This document shows positions 52,765 to 63,157 of a DNA stretch of 64,000 nt, in pieces (position 1 is the stretch's first letter; each line of letters begins with the position of its first letter). The stretch is from Idiomarina sp. MD25a (GTDB taxonomy: Bacteria > Pseudomonadota > Gammaproteobacteria > Enterobacterales > Alteromonadaceae): contig NZ_MDGT01000001.1 of assembly GCF_001870515.1 (NCBI RefSeq), forward strand, positions 124,001 through 188,000, written 5' to 3'. The position numbers and the translations under genes were made by a program. The notes beneath the pieces are model-generated. The model made no database searches. It saw nothing but the letters and a program-made list of their open reading frames with translations, and was not told the origin of the DNA.

Positions 52765-53220
52765 ATGAATACCCAAGAAATTCTCACACGCGTATCTGCT
52801 TTTATGAACGAACAAGTACCTTTTCAAAAGTTACTTGGCTTTGAAATTACCGAGTTCACCCCCGAGCGCGGCCAAGTGAAGTTTCGTTGGCAAGATCCAC
52901 TCATGGGTAATGTTCCACAACGTATGTTACACGGCGGTGTAACCGCAACAGCGCTTGATACTGCCGGCGGGTTAGTCGCCATCGCTGGCATGATTGAGCG
53001 TTTACAGGAGCCATCAGAACATTATCTGATGGAACGGTTGAGTCGTTGTGGCACGATTGATCTTCGCGTCGACTACCTGCGTCCCGGTCGGGGTAAAGAA
53101 TTTATTGCAAATGCATCGATAATCCGTTCAGGCAACAAGGTTGCCGTAGCGCGAATGGAACTTCATAATGAAGACGGTACGCATATCGCCTTTGGTACAG
53201 GCACTTATCTCGTCGGATAA
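52765..53220 (+). CDS. yigI: YigI-type hotdog thioesterase
   Basis: Hotdog-fold acyl-CoA thioesterase of the PaaI/YigI group. 151 residues with FQKLLGFEITEFTPERGQVKFRW, the catalytic-helix start RMLHGGVTATALDTAGGLVA (about 52-71) and TIDLRVDYLRPGRGKEFIANA. YigI in E. coli hydrolyses medium/long-chain acyl-CoA and neighbours rarD, pldA and recQ; here recQ is divergent on one side and rarD follows 15 nt later, which supports the name. Confidence 0.82.
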   Translation: MNTQEILTRVSAFMNEQVPFQKLLGFEITEFTPERGQVKFRWQDPLMGNVPQRMLHGGVTATALDTAGGLVAIAGMIERLQEPSEHYLMERLSRCGTIDLRVDYLRPGRGKEFIANASIIRSGNKVAVARMELHNEDGTHIAFGTGTYLVG

Positions 53221-53235
53221 TCACTAGGTAACATC

Positions 53236-54165
53236 ATGACCGAAGATGCTGTTCGAGCGCGTCAGGGCGTTTTCTTCGCGCTGGCCGCCTATTCATTTTG
53301 GGGTTTCGCGCCCATCTATTTTAAATCAGTCCAACAAGTGCCGGCGTTCGAAATTCTGGCACACCGAATTATTTGGGCGTTTATATTAGTTTTTATTCTC
53401 ATCGTAGGCTTGAAACGACTAAATCGCTTGAAGCCGATTATCCGTTCACCAAAAATGATGTTTCGTCTCACCGTTGCCACCTGTCTATTAGGAGGTAACT
53501 GGTTTCTATTTATATGGGCCGTCAATGCCAACCATATGTTAGATGCAAGCTTGGGCTACTATATCAACCCACTGCTTAATGTCGCCATTGGCATGGCATT
53601 TTTCCAAGAGAAGATGAGACGGTTACAGCTATTTGCTATTGGGTTAGCCATTGTTGGTGTGGGAATACAAGTCGTTACATTTGGCTCAGTGCCTTGGGTC
53701 GCGCTCGCTTTAGCGAGCAGCTTTGCGATTTATGGGGCGATAAGAAAGCGTTTGCCTGTAGATTCGATTTCGGGTCTTTGGTTAGAGACGACATTGCTTG
53801 TGCCGGTAATGCTAGGATATTTACTATTTTTCGCAGATTCACCCAGTGCTGATATGACCGCAAACTCATGGCAACTAAACTTGTTGCTGATGGCCGCAGG
53901 ATTAGTTACGACGATACCGCTCCTTTGCTTTACGGCGGCTGCGCAACGTATCCGTTATGCGACACTCGGCTTCTTCCAATATATCGCGCCAAGTCTGATG
54001 TTTATTCTTGCCGTGAACTTATATGACGAGCCATTAGCGGAGAGTAAGCTCATTACTTTTGTGATTATTTGGAGCGCGTTGGCGCTATATACCTTCGACT
54101 CGGTGATACAGCGCCAGAGAAACCGCCGCCTGAAAAAGTCAGCGGTGCAGGAGCCGATTAGTTGA
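53236..54165 (+). CDS. rarD: RarD-family EamA-type permease
   Basis: Inner-membrane protein of the drug/metabolite transporter superfamily (EamA, RarD subfamily), about ten membrane helices. Seen: GVFFALAAYSFWGFAPIYFK at the N-terminus, LAHRIIWAFILVFILIV, NWFLFIWAVNANHMLDASLGYYINPLLNVAIGMAFF and GFFQYIAPSLMFILAV; C-terminal basic tail RQRNRRLKK. 309 residues. E. coli RarD was linked to chloramphenicol sensitivity; substrate here unknown. Its end overlaps the convergent OsmC-like gene by 8 nt. Confidence 0.9.
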   Translation: MTEDAVRARQGVFFALAAYSFWGFAPIYFKSVQQVPAFEILAHRIIWAFILVFILIVGLKRLNRLKPIIRSPKMMFRLTVATCLLGGNWFLFIWAVNANHMLDASLGYYINPLLNVAIGMAFFQEKMRRLQLFAIGLAIVGVGIQVVTFGSVPWVALALASSFAIYGAIRKRLPVDSISGLWLETTLLVPVMLGYLLFFADSPSADMTANSWQLNLLLMAAGLVTTIPLLCFTAAAQRIRYATLGFFQYIAPSLMFILAVNLYDEPLAESKLITFVIIWSALALYTFDSVIQRQRNRRLKKSAVQEPIS

Positions 54166-54580
54166 GCGTAGCTTCCATTGTGATTTCTGCATTGAGAAGT
54201 TTGCTGATAGGACAGCCTTTCTTGGCTTCTTCAGCGAGCTTCTCGAACTCGTCCTGCTCAATACCTTCAATATCGGCTTGCACTGTTAAGTGAATCTTAT
54301 CCACTTTGAAGCCACCGTCAGCTTCAACTAAGCTCACTTCAGCTTTTGCATCAATCGAGTTAGGCTCATAACCGGCCTCGCCTAGCATCAGCGAAAAAGC
54401 CATCGCATAACAGCCTGAATGAGCAGCGCCGATCAACTCTTCAGGGTTAGTGCCTTTGCCTGATTCAAAGCGGCTTTTGAACGAATACTGTGTTTCATCC
54501 AAGATGCCACTTTGAGTTGATACAACACCTGAACCTTCTTTGATACTTCCTTTCCAAACTGCGTTTGCACTGCGTTTCAT
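54158..54580 (-). CDS. OsmC-family peroxidase
   Basis: Thiol peroxidase for organic hydroperoxides, OsmC rather than Ohr subtype by appearance. 140 residues: ANAVWKGSIKEGSG, GTNPEELIGAAHSGCYAMAF (about 43-62; first reactive Cys in HSGC), and the second Cys in EEAKKGCPISKLL (about 118-130). Reactive disulfide pair intact. It stands as a single gene in front of the uvrD 3' end. Confidence 0.9.
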   Translation of the reverse strand: MKRSANAVWKGSIKEGSGVVSTQSGILDETQYSFKSRFESGKGTNPEELIGAAHSGCYAMAFSLMLGEAGYEPNSIDAKAEVSLVEADGGFKVDKIHLTVQADIEGIEQDEFEKLAEEAKKGCPISKLLNAEITMEATLN

Positions 54581-54642
54581 AATAATTTCCTCATTAATGA
54601 GAGTGTATTATGGCTTACGCGCATAACGCGAATGTCGATCAA

Positions 54643-56817
54643 CTAACTGATAGATGGTTCAAGTTTGGCATAAGCAACCACAAGCCACTTAGTCCCTACT
54701 TGATCGAAATTTATTTGGATACGGCTTTGCGGACCTGTGCCTTCATAATTGAGCACGGTTCCATCACCGAACTTCGCATGACGCACGCGCTGTCCCAACG
54801 AAAATCCAGTTTGCTCAAATGCCTCATGACTTGCACCGGTATTGAAGCGTCCATAACTTGTCGGCTTTTGCACCTGAGTTTGCAAGCGCACTTCATGTAA
54901 TGCGTCTGCAGGCATCTCGCTAATGAAGCGACTCACTTTATGAAAGAAGTCTTGCCCATAAATGCGCCGCTGCTCAGCGTATGTGATAACTAACTTTTGC
55001 ATCGCTCGTGTCATACCGACATAACACAACCGACGCTCTTCTTCTAAGCGTCCTGGTTCGTCCATCGACTGCTGCGAAGGAAATACGCCTTCCTCTACCC
55101 CAGTCATAAAGACCATCGGAAACTCGAGTCCTTTTGCGCTGTGTAGCGTCATCAGCTGAACCGCATCTTGGTATTCATCGGCTTGCTCTTCACCCGCTTC
55201 CAACGCTGCGTGCGCTAAAAAGGCATTAAGCGGTGTAAGATCTTCTTCAGTCTCGTCTTGCGTAAAGTTTTCGCAGGCACTGACTAACTCTTTCAAGTTC
55301 TCAACTCGTGTTTCCGCTTTCTCACCTTTTTCGGCCTCGTACATCGCCAGCAAACCAGAGCGTGATATCACTTCATTGCTTAAACGACCCAGAGTGAAGT
55401 CTTCCGTTTCATCATCAATGGTATTGATAAGTTCGATAAAGCTCGCCACTGCATTGCGCGCTCGACCCGCTAGTTGCTTTTCATCTACAAGCTGGGTCGC
55501 CGCCTGCCAGAGAGATTTCTTCTGTTCTCGAGCCGTCTGCCGGATGATGTCTAAGGTACGATTGCCAATACCGCGCGTCGGTGTATTAATGACACGCTCA
55601 ATCGCCGCATCATCATCACGATTACTAACTAAACGTAAATAAGCGAGTGCATCTTTGATTTCTTGCCGTTCGAAGAATCGCAAGCCACCATAAATTCGGT
55701 AGGGAAGACGCGCATGCAGTAGCGCTTCTTCAAGCACGCGTGACTGCGCATTGCTGCGATACAACAGCGCTACGTCCTGTAAGGCACCACCTTGATCGCG
55801 CCACTCCTCAATACGACCCACGATATAGCGCGCCTCGTCCATTTCATTAAACGCAGCATAGAGGCTAATAGGCTCGCCCTCATTACCCTCTGTCCAAAGA
55901 TCTTTGCCAAGTCTGTCTGAATTATTTGCGATCACTGAGTTCGCGGCACGCAATATATTTCCGGTCGAACGATAATTTTGCTCGAGGCGAATAGTCATCG
56001 CTGCAGGGTAATCGTCTAAAAACTGCTGAATATTCTCTACGCGAGCACCGCGCCAACCATAAATTGACTGGTCATCATCACCGACAATGGTGACGATATT
56101 ATCTTGCCCAGAAAGCAAACGAATCCATGCATACTGAATCGAGTTAGTATCCTGAAATTCGTCTACGAGGATATGGCGGAAGCGTTTTTGGTAATGCTCC
56201 CGAACGGTTTTGTTATCACGCAGTAGCTCGTGCGCACGCAAAAGCAGCTCGGCAAAATCAACTAAACCGGCACGGTCACAACTCTCTTGGTATGCCTCGT
56301 AAATCTGTTTTAAGGTTTGTTCGGTGGGATCAAAGGTTTCAATATGCTGCGCTCTTAAACCTTCGTCTTTTTTACCATTGATATACCATTGCGCTTGCTT
56401 TGCTGGCCAGCGCTTTTCATCCAAATTCATTGACTTGATTAAGCGCTTAACCAAACGCTGTTGATCGTCACTATCCAATATTTGAAAGTTTTGCGGTAAG
56501 CCTACATCCATATAATGCGCTCGCAACAGACGATGAGCGAGGCCATGGAACGTGCCTATCCACATATTTCTAACCGATGAACCCAAGAGTTGCTCGACGC
56601 GACCTCGCATTTCCGAGGCGGCCTTATTAGTGAAGGTTACGGCTAAAATACTGTAAGGAGAATAACGACGTTCTTGAATGAGCCAAGCAATTCGGTGCAC
56701 TAATACCCGAGTTTTACCACTCCCGGCGCCAGCCAATACCAGCATAGGCCGATCATCAGCGCTTACCGCCGTGGCTTGCTTCTCATTTAAACCGGAAATT
56801 AACGGGTGCGTGCTCAT
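54643..56817 (-). CDS. uvrD: DNA helicase II (UvrD)
   Basis: 3'-5' SF1 helicase in nucleotide-excision and mismatch repair. Walker A LAGAGSGKTRVLVHRIAWL (about 29-47), AVTFTNKAASEMRGR, Walker B ILVDEFQDTNSIQYAWIRLL, VGDDDQSIYGWRGA, EQNYRSTGNIL, VQLMTLHSAKGLEFPMVFM, RRLCYVGMTRAMQKL, and the C-terminal Tudor-like VRHAKFGDGTVLNYEGTG. The ATG at 56817 has GGAG 6 nt upstream; an upstream extension has none. 724 residues (E. coli 720). A LexA-like box overlaps its promoter. Confidence 0.97.
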   Translation of the reverse strand: MSTHPLISGLNEKQATAVSADDRPMLVLAGAGSGKTRVLVHRIAWLIQERRYSPYSILAVTFTNKAASEMRGRVEQLLGSSVRNMWIGTFHGLAHRLLRAHYMDVGLPQNFQILDSDDQQRLVKRLIKSMNLDEKRWPAKQAQWYINGKKDEGLRAQHIETFDPTEQTLKQIYEAYQESCDRAGLVDFAELLLRAHELLRDNKTVREHYQKRFRHILVDEFQDTNSIQYAWIRLLSGQDNIVTIVGDDDQSIYGWRGARVENIQQFLDDYPAAMTIRLEQNYRSTGNILRAANSVIANNSDRLGKDLWTEGNEGEPISLYAAFNEMDEARYIVGRIEEWRDQGGALQDVALLYRSNAQSRVLEEALLHARLPYRIYGGLRFFERQEIKDALAYLRLVSNRDDDAAIERVINTPTRGIGNRTLDIIRQTAREQKKSLWQAATQLVDEKQLAGRARNAVASFIELINTIDDETEDFTLGRLSNEVISRSGLLAMYEAEKGEKAETRVENLKELVSACENFTQDETEEDLTPLNAFLAHAALEAGEEQADEYQDAVQLMTLHSAKGLEFPMVFMTGVEEGVFPSQQSMDEPGRLEEERRLCYVGMTRAMQKLVITYAEQRRIYGQDFFHKVSRFISEMPADALHEVRLQTQVQKPTSYGRFNTGASHEAFEQTGFSLGQRVRHAKFGDGTVLNYEGTGPQSRIQINFDQVGTKWLVVAYAKLEPSIS

Positions 56818-56848
56818 GCATGACTCCTTGGCTAACTGAATGAGGCTC

Positions 56849-56881
56849 AGTGTAATGATCCAATACTGTATAAGCAACCAG
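56849..56881 (-). promoter_or_regulatory. LexA-like SOS box over the uvrD promoter
   Basis: On the minus strand TTGCTT (56872-56877), 17 nt, TACACT (56849-56854) form a good sigma-70 promoter 32 nt before the uvrD start. CTGG-N8-ACAG (56866-56881), one base from the LexA consensus CTGT-N8-ACAG, covers the -35 box. uvrD is an SOS gene in E. coli, which supports the reading. Confidence 0.6.
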
Positions 56882-56886
56882 TTATC

Positions 56887-57594
56887 TTACAGGAGTAACG
56901 CGCTAAGCTCCTGTAAATCATCGATGGTCACCGTTGGCAATACTCGCAACTGGTGTGAACGCCCTAAGCCACTGGTTAACCAAACACTTTGCATTCCCGC
57001 GCGATGAGCGCCGAAAACATCCGACTGCGGCGAATCACCAACGTGCAAAATAGCCTCGGGTGCGCAATTCATTGCCTGCTTTACGTACTCGAACATGTCA
57101 GTATTGGGTTTGCCACGGAAGTCATGCGTCGGTTGTAAAGCAAGTTTAAAGTAATGCCCGATGCCCACACGCTTAACATCGGCATTGCCATTACTTACAG
57201 CCACTAAGCTATACCGAGATGCTAATTGATCGAGCAAGTCATGCACTTGTTCACTGACACTGAAGTCGCTGCGAAAGGCGAGGAATGCATCCATAATCTC
57301 ATCGGTTACCGTTTCCGCATCATCGATCTCAAGTTCTCGAAAGCCTTGTAGCAAGGTGGCACGACGTAGCGCAGTCATATTGTCTGCTAGAGCATCATCG
57401 CGTCGCATTAAGTCCAACCGGCGCTGCCGCCAGTGCTCAATATCCCACTCACGCGTCTCAGGTACACGTTCAGTGATAAGCGAATGGGTGCGCTCCTCAG
57501 TACGTTTAATAATCGGAACGTTGTCGTATAAAGTGTCATCTAAATCAAAACTAATGACTTTAGGTGGATGAAAGCGTCGATGAAAACGTATCAT
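56887..57594 (-). CDS. yigB: HAD phosphatase YigB
   Basis: HAD-superfamily phosphatase; E. coli YigB dephosphorylates the riboflavin intermediate 5-amino-6-(5-phosphoribitylamino)uracil and FMN. Motif I SFDLDDTLYDN (about 15-25), motif II AVSNGNAD (about 133-140), motif III Lys in HDFRGKPNTDMF, motif IV ILHVGDSPQSDVFGAHRAGM. 235 residues (E. coli 238). Its ATG overlaps the xerC stop as ATGA. The order dapF, DUF484, xerC, yigB is as in E. coli. Confidence 0.92.
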   Translation of the reverse strand: MIRFHRRFHPPKVISFDLDDTLYDNVPIIKRTEERTHSLITERVPETREWDIEHWRQRRLDLMRRDDALADNMTALRRATLLQGFRELEIDDAETVTDEIMDAFLAFRSDFSVSEQVHDLLDQLASRYSLVAVSNGNADVKRVGIGHYFKLALQPTHDFRGKPNTDMFEYVKQAMNCAPEAILHVGDSPQSDVFGAHRAGMQSVWLTSGLGRSHQLRVLPTVTIDDLQELSALLL

Positions 57595-58499
57595 GAGGAC
57601 TTCTTACCTTTAGTTGCGCGTGGATGAGCCGCATCGTAAACTTCCGCCAATCGTTTAAAGTCCAAGTGGGTATAGACTTGAGTGGTCGACAGGTTCGCGT
57701 GCCCGAGTAACTCTTGTACGGCTCTTAGGTCGCCACTGGATTCCAACATATGTGAAGCAAAAGAGTGGCGCAATTTGTGTGGATGTAAGTTACCCACCAC
57801 GCCTTGCTGTTTCCCCCAAAAATTGAGCCGTTGCTGTACGGTACGTTGACTTATTCGTTGATTACGCTGACTGATAAATAATGCAACTTCTGGGCGCGCA
57901 GCCAACCAGATAGCGCGCACTTTTAGCCAGCGTTGAATGGCTTTGATGGCGACCTTACCCACAGGCACAATCCGTGTCTTACTTCCTTTACCGACAACGC
58001 GCAATTGCCCGTAGCGAAGGTCGATACTATCCATATCCAAACTCACTAGCTCAGCTAAACGCAAACCACTCGAGTACAATAGTTCCATCATTGCGGAATC
58101 CCGGATCGCTATTTCGTCATCAAGGGGCAGCTCTAAAAGATGGGAGATACTGTCGACATCGAGGTTTTTGGGCAGTCTTTTAGGAATTTTAGGCGCTTTC
58201 AAGCCACTAAGTGGGTCGTCGCTTAGATGTTGGTAATCGAGCATATACTGCACGAAGGTGCGCCACGCTGACAGCTTAAGCGCAATAGAGCGTTCACCTA
58301 AGCCTTCGCGACGCCACCCCACTAGCAGACGTTCAAAAAGAGGGCGCGTCAATTGTCCTGTCGCCTCGATACCTTGCCGTTCGAGGAGCTCAATATCAAT
58401 CCCGGTCAGACGACTATAGTTTTTTATCGTCAGTTGAGCTAACCCGCGCTCACCCTCGAGTTGTTGTAACCACCGATGCTGAATGTCACGCAGCTTCAT
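57591..58499 (-). CDS. xerC: Tyrosine recombinase XerC
   Basis: Site-specific recombinase resolving chromosome dimers at dif together with XerD and FtsK. SAM-like N-terminal domain (about 5-95) with GLAQLTIKNYSRLTG, catalytic domain with SSGLRLAELVSLD (first Arg, about 148), Lys in RVVGKGSKTRIVPVG, HKLRHSFASHML (His/Arg), LGHANLSTTQVYTHLDF (His and nucleophile Tyr, about 275). 302 residues from the ATG at 58499, which overlaps the upstream DUF484 stop; an in-frame TTG is 9 nt earlier. E. coli XerC is 298. Confidence 0.96.
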   Translation of the reverse strand: MKLRDIQHRWLQQLEGERGLAQLTIKNYSRLTGIDIELLERQGIEATGQLTRPLFERLLVGWRREGLGERSIALKLSAWRTFVQYMLDYQHLSDDPLSGLKAPKIPKRLPKNLDVDSISHLLELPLDDEIAIRDSAMMELLYSSGLRLAELVSLDMDSIDLRYGQLRVVGKGSKTRIVPVGKVAIKAIQRWLKVRAIWLAARPEVALFISQRNQRISQRTVQQRLNFWGKQQGVVGNLHPHKLRHSFASHMLESSGDLRAVQELLGHANLSTTQVYTHLDFKRLAEVYDAAHPRATKGKKSS

Positions 58500-59181
58500 T
58501 TTCAACAAGTAGACGTGGTAATAATGCGCTTAGCAAAGCTTGCAATTGATTAATTAACAACGGATCCATCGCCGGCTCAAAATGGTCCGCCTGACCACTA
58601 CCTACCGCAAACATACCCACTTCACCTTGTTCACCAAGCGACATCAGAGCTACCGAATGCACCGCATCATCTTGAAATAGTAGTTTCCGTTCTTGTTCAG
58701 TTAATCGCCCAAGATAAATGGGGCTGTCGTCAAAGCGTTTGCTTAACAGCTGGCGGTGAGTATCGGCTGCAAACACCAGTTGGTCACTTACTTCTATCGG
58801 ACTATCGAATAGTTTGAGCGTTAAAGCCGATAAGCCTAAATCTTCTTCAAATGTATTTCGTAAGGCATCAATAGCCTGTTGTAGCGTACGGCACTTCAAT
58901 AATTGGACGTATAATTCGCTATATGCTTTGAAAATCGCCTCGTTACGGCGAGCGTTAATCATTAACTCAGTAATTTCCTCTTCGAGTTGATTAACGCGTT
59001 CACGCAGCTTTTGCTGCTGTCGTTCAACTAAAGACACCGTGCCTTTACGTTCGTGTGAGACCGTTAAGTTATTAAGCAAATCATCGTGTCGCTCAAAGAA
59101 ATCCGGATTCTCTTCCAAATAGGCGCGGATGAGCGAGTCATCAATGACAGGCGTATCGAGCGCTTGTTTGTTGTTGTTCAT
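58486..59181 (-). CDS. DUF484 family protein
   Basis: GAF-like protein of unknown role always found between dapF and xerC in gammaproteobacteria (YigA in E. coli). 231 residues: [21 protein letters not shown], then [21 protein letters not shown] forming a coiled coil (about 45-85), and a GAF-like domain (about 95-225). Overlaps dapF and xerC, so expression is shared. A role tied to Xer recombination is only a guess from linkage. Confidence 0.88.
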   Translation of the reverse strand: MNNNKQALDTPVIDDSLIRAYLEENPDFFERHDDLLNNLTVSHERKGTVSLVERQQQKLRERVNQLEEEITELMINARRNEAIFKAYSELYVQLLKCRTLQQAIDALRNTFEEDLGLSALTLKLFDSPIEVSDQLVFAADTHRQLLSKRFDDSPIYLGRLTEQERKLLFQDDAVHSVALMSLGEQGEVGMFAVGSGQADHFEPAMDPLLINQLQALLSALLPRLLVENEAA

Positions 59182-60005
59182 ATCACCATTTGTCCATCAA
59201 AAATAAGTGTTGCAGGCCCAGTCATTTTTACCGGCTGACCCGCTTGCCAACGAATCATTAAGTCGCCACCAGGCAGAGAGACTTTGACTTGGCGATCGAG
59301 TTTATCCTGCTGCATACCGATGACCGCTGCTGCACAAGCACCGCTACCACAGGCTTGAGTCTCGCCAACGCCCCGCTCAAATACTCGCAAATTGACGTGT
59401 TGACGCGAGACAATCTGCATAAAGCCCACATTGACGCTTTCAGGGAAGCGTTCATGCTGAGCAATTTTTCCACCTAATGACGCGACCGGAGCGGTATTTA
59501 CATCATCAGTTTCGATAACGCAGTGTGGATTTCCAAGCCCCATTACACCACACAACACGGTCTCATCGGCGACTCTCAATACATAGGTATGCTCCGGTTT
59601 CTGAGCTTTAAAAGGGACACTGGCTGGCTCAAACATGGGCTCACCCATTTCGACCGTTACTTGGCCATCCTTTTCTATATGCAATACCATAGTGCCGGCT
59701 TTGGTACTCACTTTTAGGTGATTTTTATTTGATAAACCTTTCGCTTTAACAAATTTAGCAAAGCATCGCGCCCCATTACCGCATTGTGCGACCTCGCTTC
59801 CATCAGCGTTAAAAATGCGATAGTGAAAATCGAGGTCAGGGTCATAAGGCGGCTCGACCAATAAGAGCTGATCAAAGCCAATACCACGGTTTCTGTCTGC
59901 CCACTGCTTAATTTGCTCAGGGTTCACATAAAAGTTCTGTGTGACGTTATCAATCACGACAAAATCATTACCTAATCCGTGCATTTTAGAGAACTGCAGT
60001 AACAT
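59178..60005 (-). CDS. dapF: Diaminopimelate epimerase
   Basis: Interconverts LL- and meso-diaminopimelate for peptidoglycan and lysine. 275 residues: [12 protein letters not shown] (about 8-19), [16 protein letters not shown] with the first catalytic Cys, GNPHCVIE, and [18 protein letters not shown] with the second catalytic Cys (about 219). The ATG at 60005 has GAGGAG 7 nt upstream; an in-frame extension of 10 codons has no support. The start is 4 nt from the lysA stop. Confidence 0.97.
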   Translation of the reverse strand: MLLQFSKMHGLGNDFVVIDNVTQNFYVNPEQIKQWADRNRGIGFDQLLLVEPPYDPDLDFHYRIFNADGSEVAQCGNGARCFAKFVKAKGLSNKNHLKVSTKAGTMVLHIEKDGQVTVEMGEPMFEPASVPFKAQKPEHTYVLRVADETVLCGVMGLGNPHCVIETDDVNTAPVASLGGKIAQHERFPESVNVGFMQIVSRQHVNLRVFERGVGETQACGSGACAAAVIGMQQDKLDRQVKVSLPGGDLMIRWQAGQPVKMTGPATLIFDGQMVI

Positions 60006-60009
60006 CGTT

Positions 60010-61263
60010 CTACTCCTCAGCGATAAGCCGCTCACCGCGGATCAGATCATCAAACGTTTCACGCTCACGAATTAACCAGACTTGATCGTCTTCTACCAGT
60101 ACTTCCGCTGGACGCATGCGTGTATTGTAGTTTGAGGCCATGGTAAATCCATAAGCACCTGCATGGTTAACCGCAATAAAATCGCCCGCTTGCACATTGA
60201 GGTGTCGCGCATGACCTAAAAAACATCCTGTTTCACATACCGGACCCACAACATCCACGATGGCATCGGCAACACTATTGCTCTCATTAACAGGTAAAAT
60301 ATCGTGCCATGCTTGATAAAGCGATGGACGCATCAGATCGTTCATACCTGCATCAACCAACACAAACTGTTTATCGTCCGATTGTTTGGTGTACTCAACT
60401 TGACTGAGCAAAACACCGGCGTCAGCAACAATTGCACGTCCCGGCTCCAACATTAACGTAAGTTGAGGATAGTCTTTTGCCAGTTCAATGACACTCTCAA
60501 GGTAACTTTGCACGTCCAGTGTTTGTTTACCTTGATAATCGATTCCAAAACCACCACCTAAGTCGAGGTGAGAAAGCTCAATCGCTTCGTCTCTCAAGCG
60601 CTCTAATAATCGAAACATGCGCTTTGCAGCATCCAAAAATGGCGCGTCGGTCATAATTTGTGAACCGATATGACAGTCTGCGCCTAATAGCTCGATATGG
60701 TTAAGCGTATGAGCTCTACGAAACACCGCCATCGCGTCATCCATCGGGATGCCAAACTTATTAGCTTTTAGGCCCGTTGAAATATAGGGATGTGTTTTCG
60801 CATCGACATCGGGATTAACGCGCAGCGACACGGGTGCGCGCGTTTTCAGTGCTTGCGCGACTTGCTCAATACGCTCGAGCTCTGCTGCAGATTCAACGTT
60901 AAAACACCCAATACCTTGCTCTAACGCAAACCGAATCTCTGCTTCTGACTTGGCCACGCCCGAAAACACCACGTGCTCAGCTTTCCCGCCTGCTGCAAGC
61001 ACACGCTTAAGCTCACCACCTGAAACAATATCGAACCAAGCACCTTGCTTAACCAGCAGTTGCAAGATAGCCAAGCTACTGTTCGCTTTCACCGCGTAGC
61101 ACAACTTATGTTGACTAGGCCAGAAGGCACGAAACTTTTCCCAGTTCGCAATAATCTGACTTTTCGAATAAATATAAAGTGGCGTACCGAATCGCTCAGC
61201 TAACGTTGGCAGAGCGACAGATTCGATATGAAGTTGTGCTGCTTTATAACTTAACTGACTCAT
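60010..61263 (-). CDS. lysA: Diaminopimelate decarboxylase
   Basis: PLP enzyme making L-lysine from meso-DAP. TIM-barrel motifs: [12 protein letters not shown] (PLP Lys, about 60-71), [49 protein letters not shown], and the Cys loop [16 protein letters not shown] with [15 protein letters not shown]. 417 residues from the ATG at 61263 (usual 415-420). Its start overlaps the lptM end by 20 nt, and dapF, the preceding pathway step, is downstream. Confidence 0.96.
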   Translation of the reverse strand: MSQLSYKAAQLHIESVALPTLAERFGTPLYIYSKSQIIANWEKFRAFWPSQHKLCYAVKANSSLAILQLLVKQGAWFDIVSGGELKRVLAAGGKAEHVVFSGVAKSEAEIRFALEQGIGCFNVESAAELERIEQVAQALKTRAPVSLRVNPDVDAKTHPYISTGLKANKFGIPMDDAMAVFRRAHTLNHIELLGADCHIGSQIMTDAPFLDAAKRMFRLLERLRDEAIELSHLDLGGGFGIDYQGKQTLDVQSYLESVIELAKDYPQLTLMLEPGRAIVADAGVLLSQVEYTKQSDDKQFVLVDAGMNDLMRPSLYQAWHDILPVNESNSVADAIVDVVGPVCETGCFLGHARHLNVQAGDFIAVNHAGAYGFTMASNYNTRMRPAEVLVEDDQVWLIRERETFDDLIRGERLIAEE

Positions 61264-61426
61264 TGGCGTTACTTGGTTGTTGTGGTTGCTGTTGCTGCTG
61301 TTCGTTTTTCTCTGGCATAGGCGCCGGTTGCAGAGGTCCTTTTTGACCGCAGGCCGCAAGCGCGCATACACTGGTCAAAATGACGCAGAGTTGAATCAAT
61401 GGCTTGGTTACATTTCGCTTAAACAT
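61244..61426 (-). CDS. lptM: LptM (YifL) lipoprotein
   Basis: 60-residue lipoprotein with signal peptide and lipobox LAAC (Cys about 26), followed by the family stretch GQKGPLQPAP and a Gln-rich tail (EQQQQQPQQPS). LptM/YifL stabilises the LptD-LptE lipopolysaccharide translocon by assisting LptD disulfide formation. It sits at the head of lysA-dapF-DUF484-xerC-yigB, its normal neighbourhood. The 89-nt gap to hemC, divergent, shows no convincing promoter boxes by eye. Confidence 0.9.
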   Translation of the reverse strand: MFKRNVTKPLIQLCVILTSVCALAACGQKGPLQPAPMPEKNEQQQQQPQQPSNANESVKL

Positions 61427-61515
61427 CGCTAAACTATATCTTTATATTGAATATGCTTGTGGCGCCTATCATCGCACCACCAAAGCGAAATGTCATTAAG
61501 TAGTAAGGGGTAGAC

Positions 61516-62448
61516 ATGTCAAAGACGGTCAGAATTGCCACGCGGAAAAGTAAACTCGCCATGTGGCAAGCAGAACATATACAAGCTCGTTTAGCATCGC
61601 TCTATCCAGAGCTCACGATTGAGCTTGTACCGATGTCCACACGCGGTGATATTATCCTTGATACGCCATTAGCTAAAATCGGCGGCAAGGGCCTATTCGT
61701 AAAGGAACTTGAAGCCGCGATGTTAGAGGGCAGAGCCGACCTCGCAGTGCACTCGATGAAAGACCTTCCGGTTGAGTTCCCACCAGGATTAGAGCTACAC
61801 ACCATCTGTGAGAGCGAAGACCCGCGCGATGCCTTTGTTTCTAATCAATACCAATCATTGAATGAGTTACCAGAGGGCGCGGTTGTTGGCACCTGTAGCC
61901 TGCGTCGTCGTTGCCAGATAAAAGAGCGTTTCCCGCATTTAGTAATCAAAGATCTACGCGGCAATGTCCAAACGCGCTTGCGCAAACTGGATGAGGGCCA
62001 ATTTGATGCGATTATCTTAGCGGCTTCAGGTCTTATTCGATTGGAGCTCGGGGAGCGTATTACTTCGTTTATCCCGGTTGAAGACTCCCTACCCGCAAAT
62101 GGTCAAGGCGTATTAGGTATTGAAGTACGTAGCGATGATGACGAGATAAAAGCGCTACTCGAGCCACTTCAGTGCTCTACGACACGTTATCGCGTATTAG
62201 CCGAGCGTGCGATGAATCGTCGACTACAAGGCGGTTGCCAAGTACCGATAGGGGCGTTTGCTGTGGTCGATGGTGAGCATCTCAGTTTACGAGGGCTAGT
62301 AGGCGATCCAGACGGTGTCGAGGTGATTCGCGAGCATATTGAAGGACCTATCGAACAAGCCGAGGCGTTAGGTATCGAGCTCGCTGAGAAACTGCTCGCA
62401 CGTGGTGCAGGTGAAATTTTGAAGGCGGTGTATGACCAGCACGACTAA
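61516..62448 (+). CDS. hemC: Hydroxymethylbilane synthase (porphobilinogen deaminase)
   Basis: Joins four porphobilinogens into hydroxymethylbilane in haem synthesis. 310 residues: [80 protein letters not shown] and [11 protein letters not shown] with the Cys (about 241) that carries the dipyrromethane cofactor. AAGGGG lies 6 nt before the ATG. It overlaps hemD by 17 nt. Confidence 0.97.
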   Translation: MSKTVRIATRKSKLAMWQAEHIQARLASLYPELTIELVPMSTRGDIILDTPLAKIGGKGLFVKELEAAMLEGRADLAVHSMKDLPVEFPPGLELHTICESEDPRDAFVSNQYQSLNELPEGAVVGTCSLRRRCQIKERFPHLVIKDLRGNVQTRLRKLDEGQFDAIILAASGLIRLELGERITSFIPVEDSLPANGQGVLGIEVRSDDDEIKALLEPLQCSTTRYRVLAERAMNRRLQGGCQVPIGAFAVVDGEHLSLRGLVGDPDGVEVIREHIEGPIEQAEALGIELAEKLLARGAGEILKAVYDQHD

Positions 62449-63157
62449 GGCGCTGATATTACAACCCGATGATTCACGACAGCGTATTATTGATGCGCTG
62501 TCTCGCTCTCCTATTGAGTTTACCCAGCACAGTTTTATCGACATCGAACCCATTTCGGTAAAACCGGAAACCTTTAATGGCTATGACGGTGTTATTTGGG
62601 TTAGTAAAAACGCAGTGAGGTTTGCTGCTCACTCAGGTTTAAGCTTTAACTCAGCAACACCGATGTTTGCTGTGGGACCGACAACTGCTCGGCTGGCCGC
62701 TAATACGTTTGGAGCATCGACACGCTGCCCTACCTTTAAACATGACAGTGAGTCGCTACTAGCCTTGCCTGAATTATTAGATGTTGATAGCCAGCAGTGG
62801 CTAATTGTTAAGGGTGAGAAGGGCCGTGATTTAATATTTGATACATTGCGAGCTCGCGGTGCTAAAGTCGATAGTATTGATGTATACCGGCGGGTAAAAC
62901 GCGTATTAAATGACGATAGACAAGTGACGCAATGGATGAATACAGTTAACCTAATTGTAGTGACAAGTGCAGAACAGTTAGGTTACTTTTTATCCAGTTT
63001 GCCGCGCGAAGCCGGAAGCTGGTTGTCTCGCTGTGATTGGATAGTACCTAGTGAACGATTAAGAGACCTAATACCTTTTGTTGCAGCAGATACCATTACT
63101 GTGACTGGCAGTGCAACTGAGAGCAAGATGATTGAGGCGATTATAAAACATGGATAA
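62432..63157 (+). CDS. hemD: Uroporphyrinogen-III synthase
   Basis: Cyclises hydroxymethylbilane with ring-D inversion. 241 residues, low sequence conservation as usual: [18 protein letters not shown] (about 53-70), [45 protein letters not shown], the Tyr region [11 protein letters not shown] and [14 protein letters not shown]. Position between hemC and hemX and the overlap with both make the call secure. Confidence 0.93.
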   Translation: MTSTTKALILQPDDSRQRIIDALSRSPIEFTQHSFIDIEPISVKPETFNGYDGVIWVSKNAVRFAAHSGLSFNSATPMFAVGPTTARLAANTFGASTRCPTFKHDSESLLALPELLDVDSQQWLIVKGEKGRDLIFDTLRARGAKVDSIDVYRRVKRVLNDDRQVTQWMNTVNLIVVTSAEQLGYFLSSLPREAGSWLSRCDWIVPSERLRDLIPFVAADTITVTGSATESKMIEAIIKHG

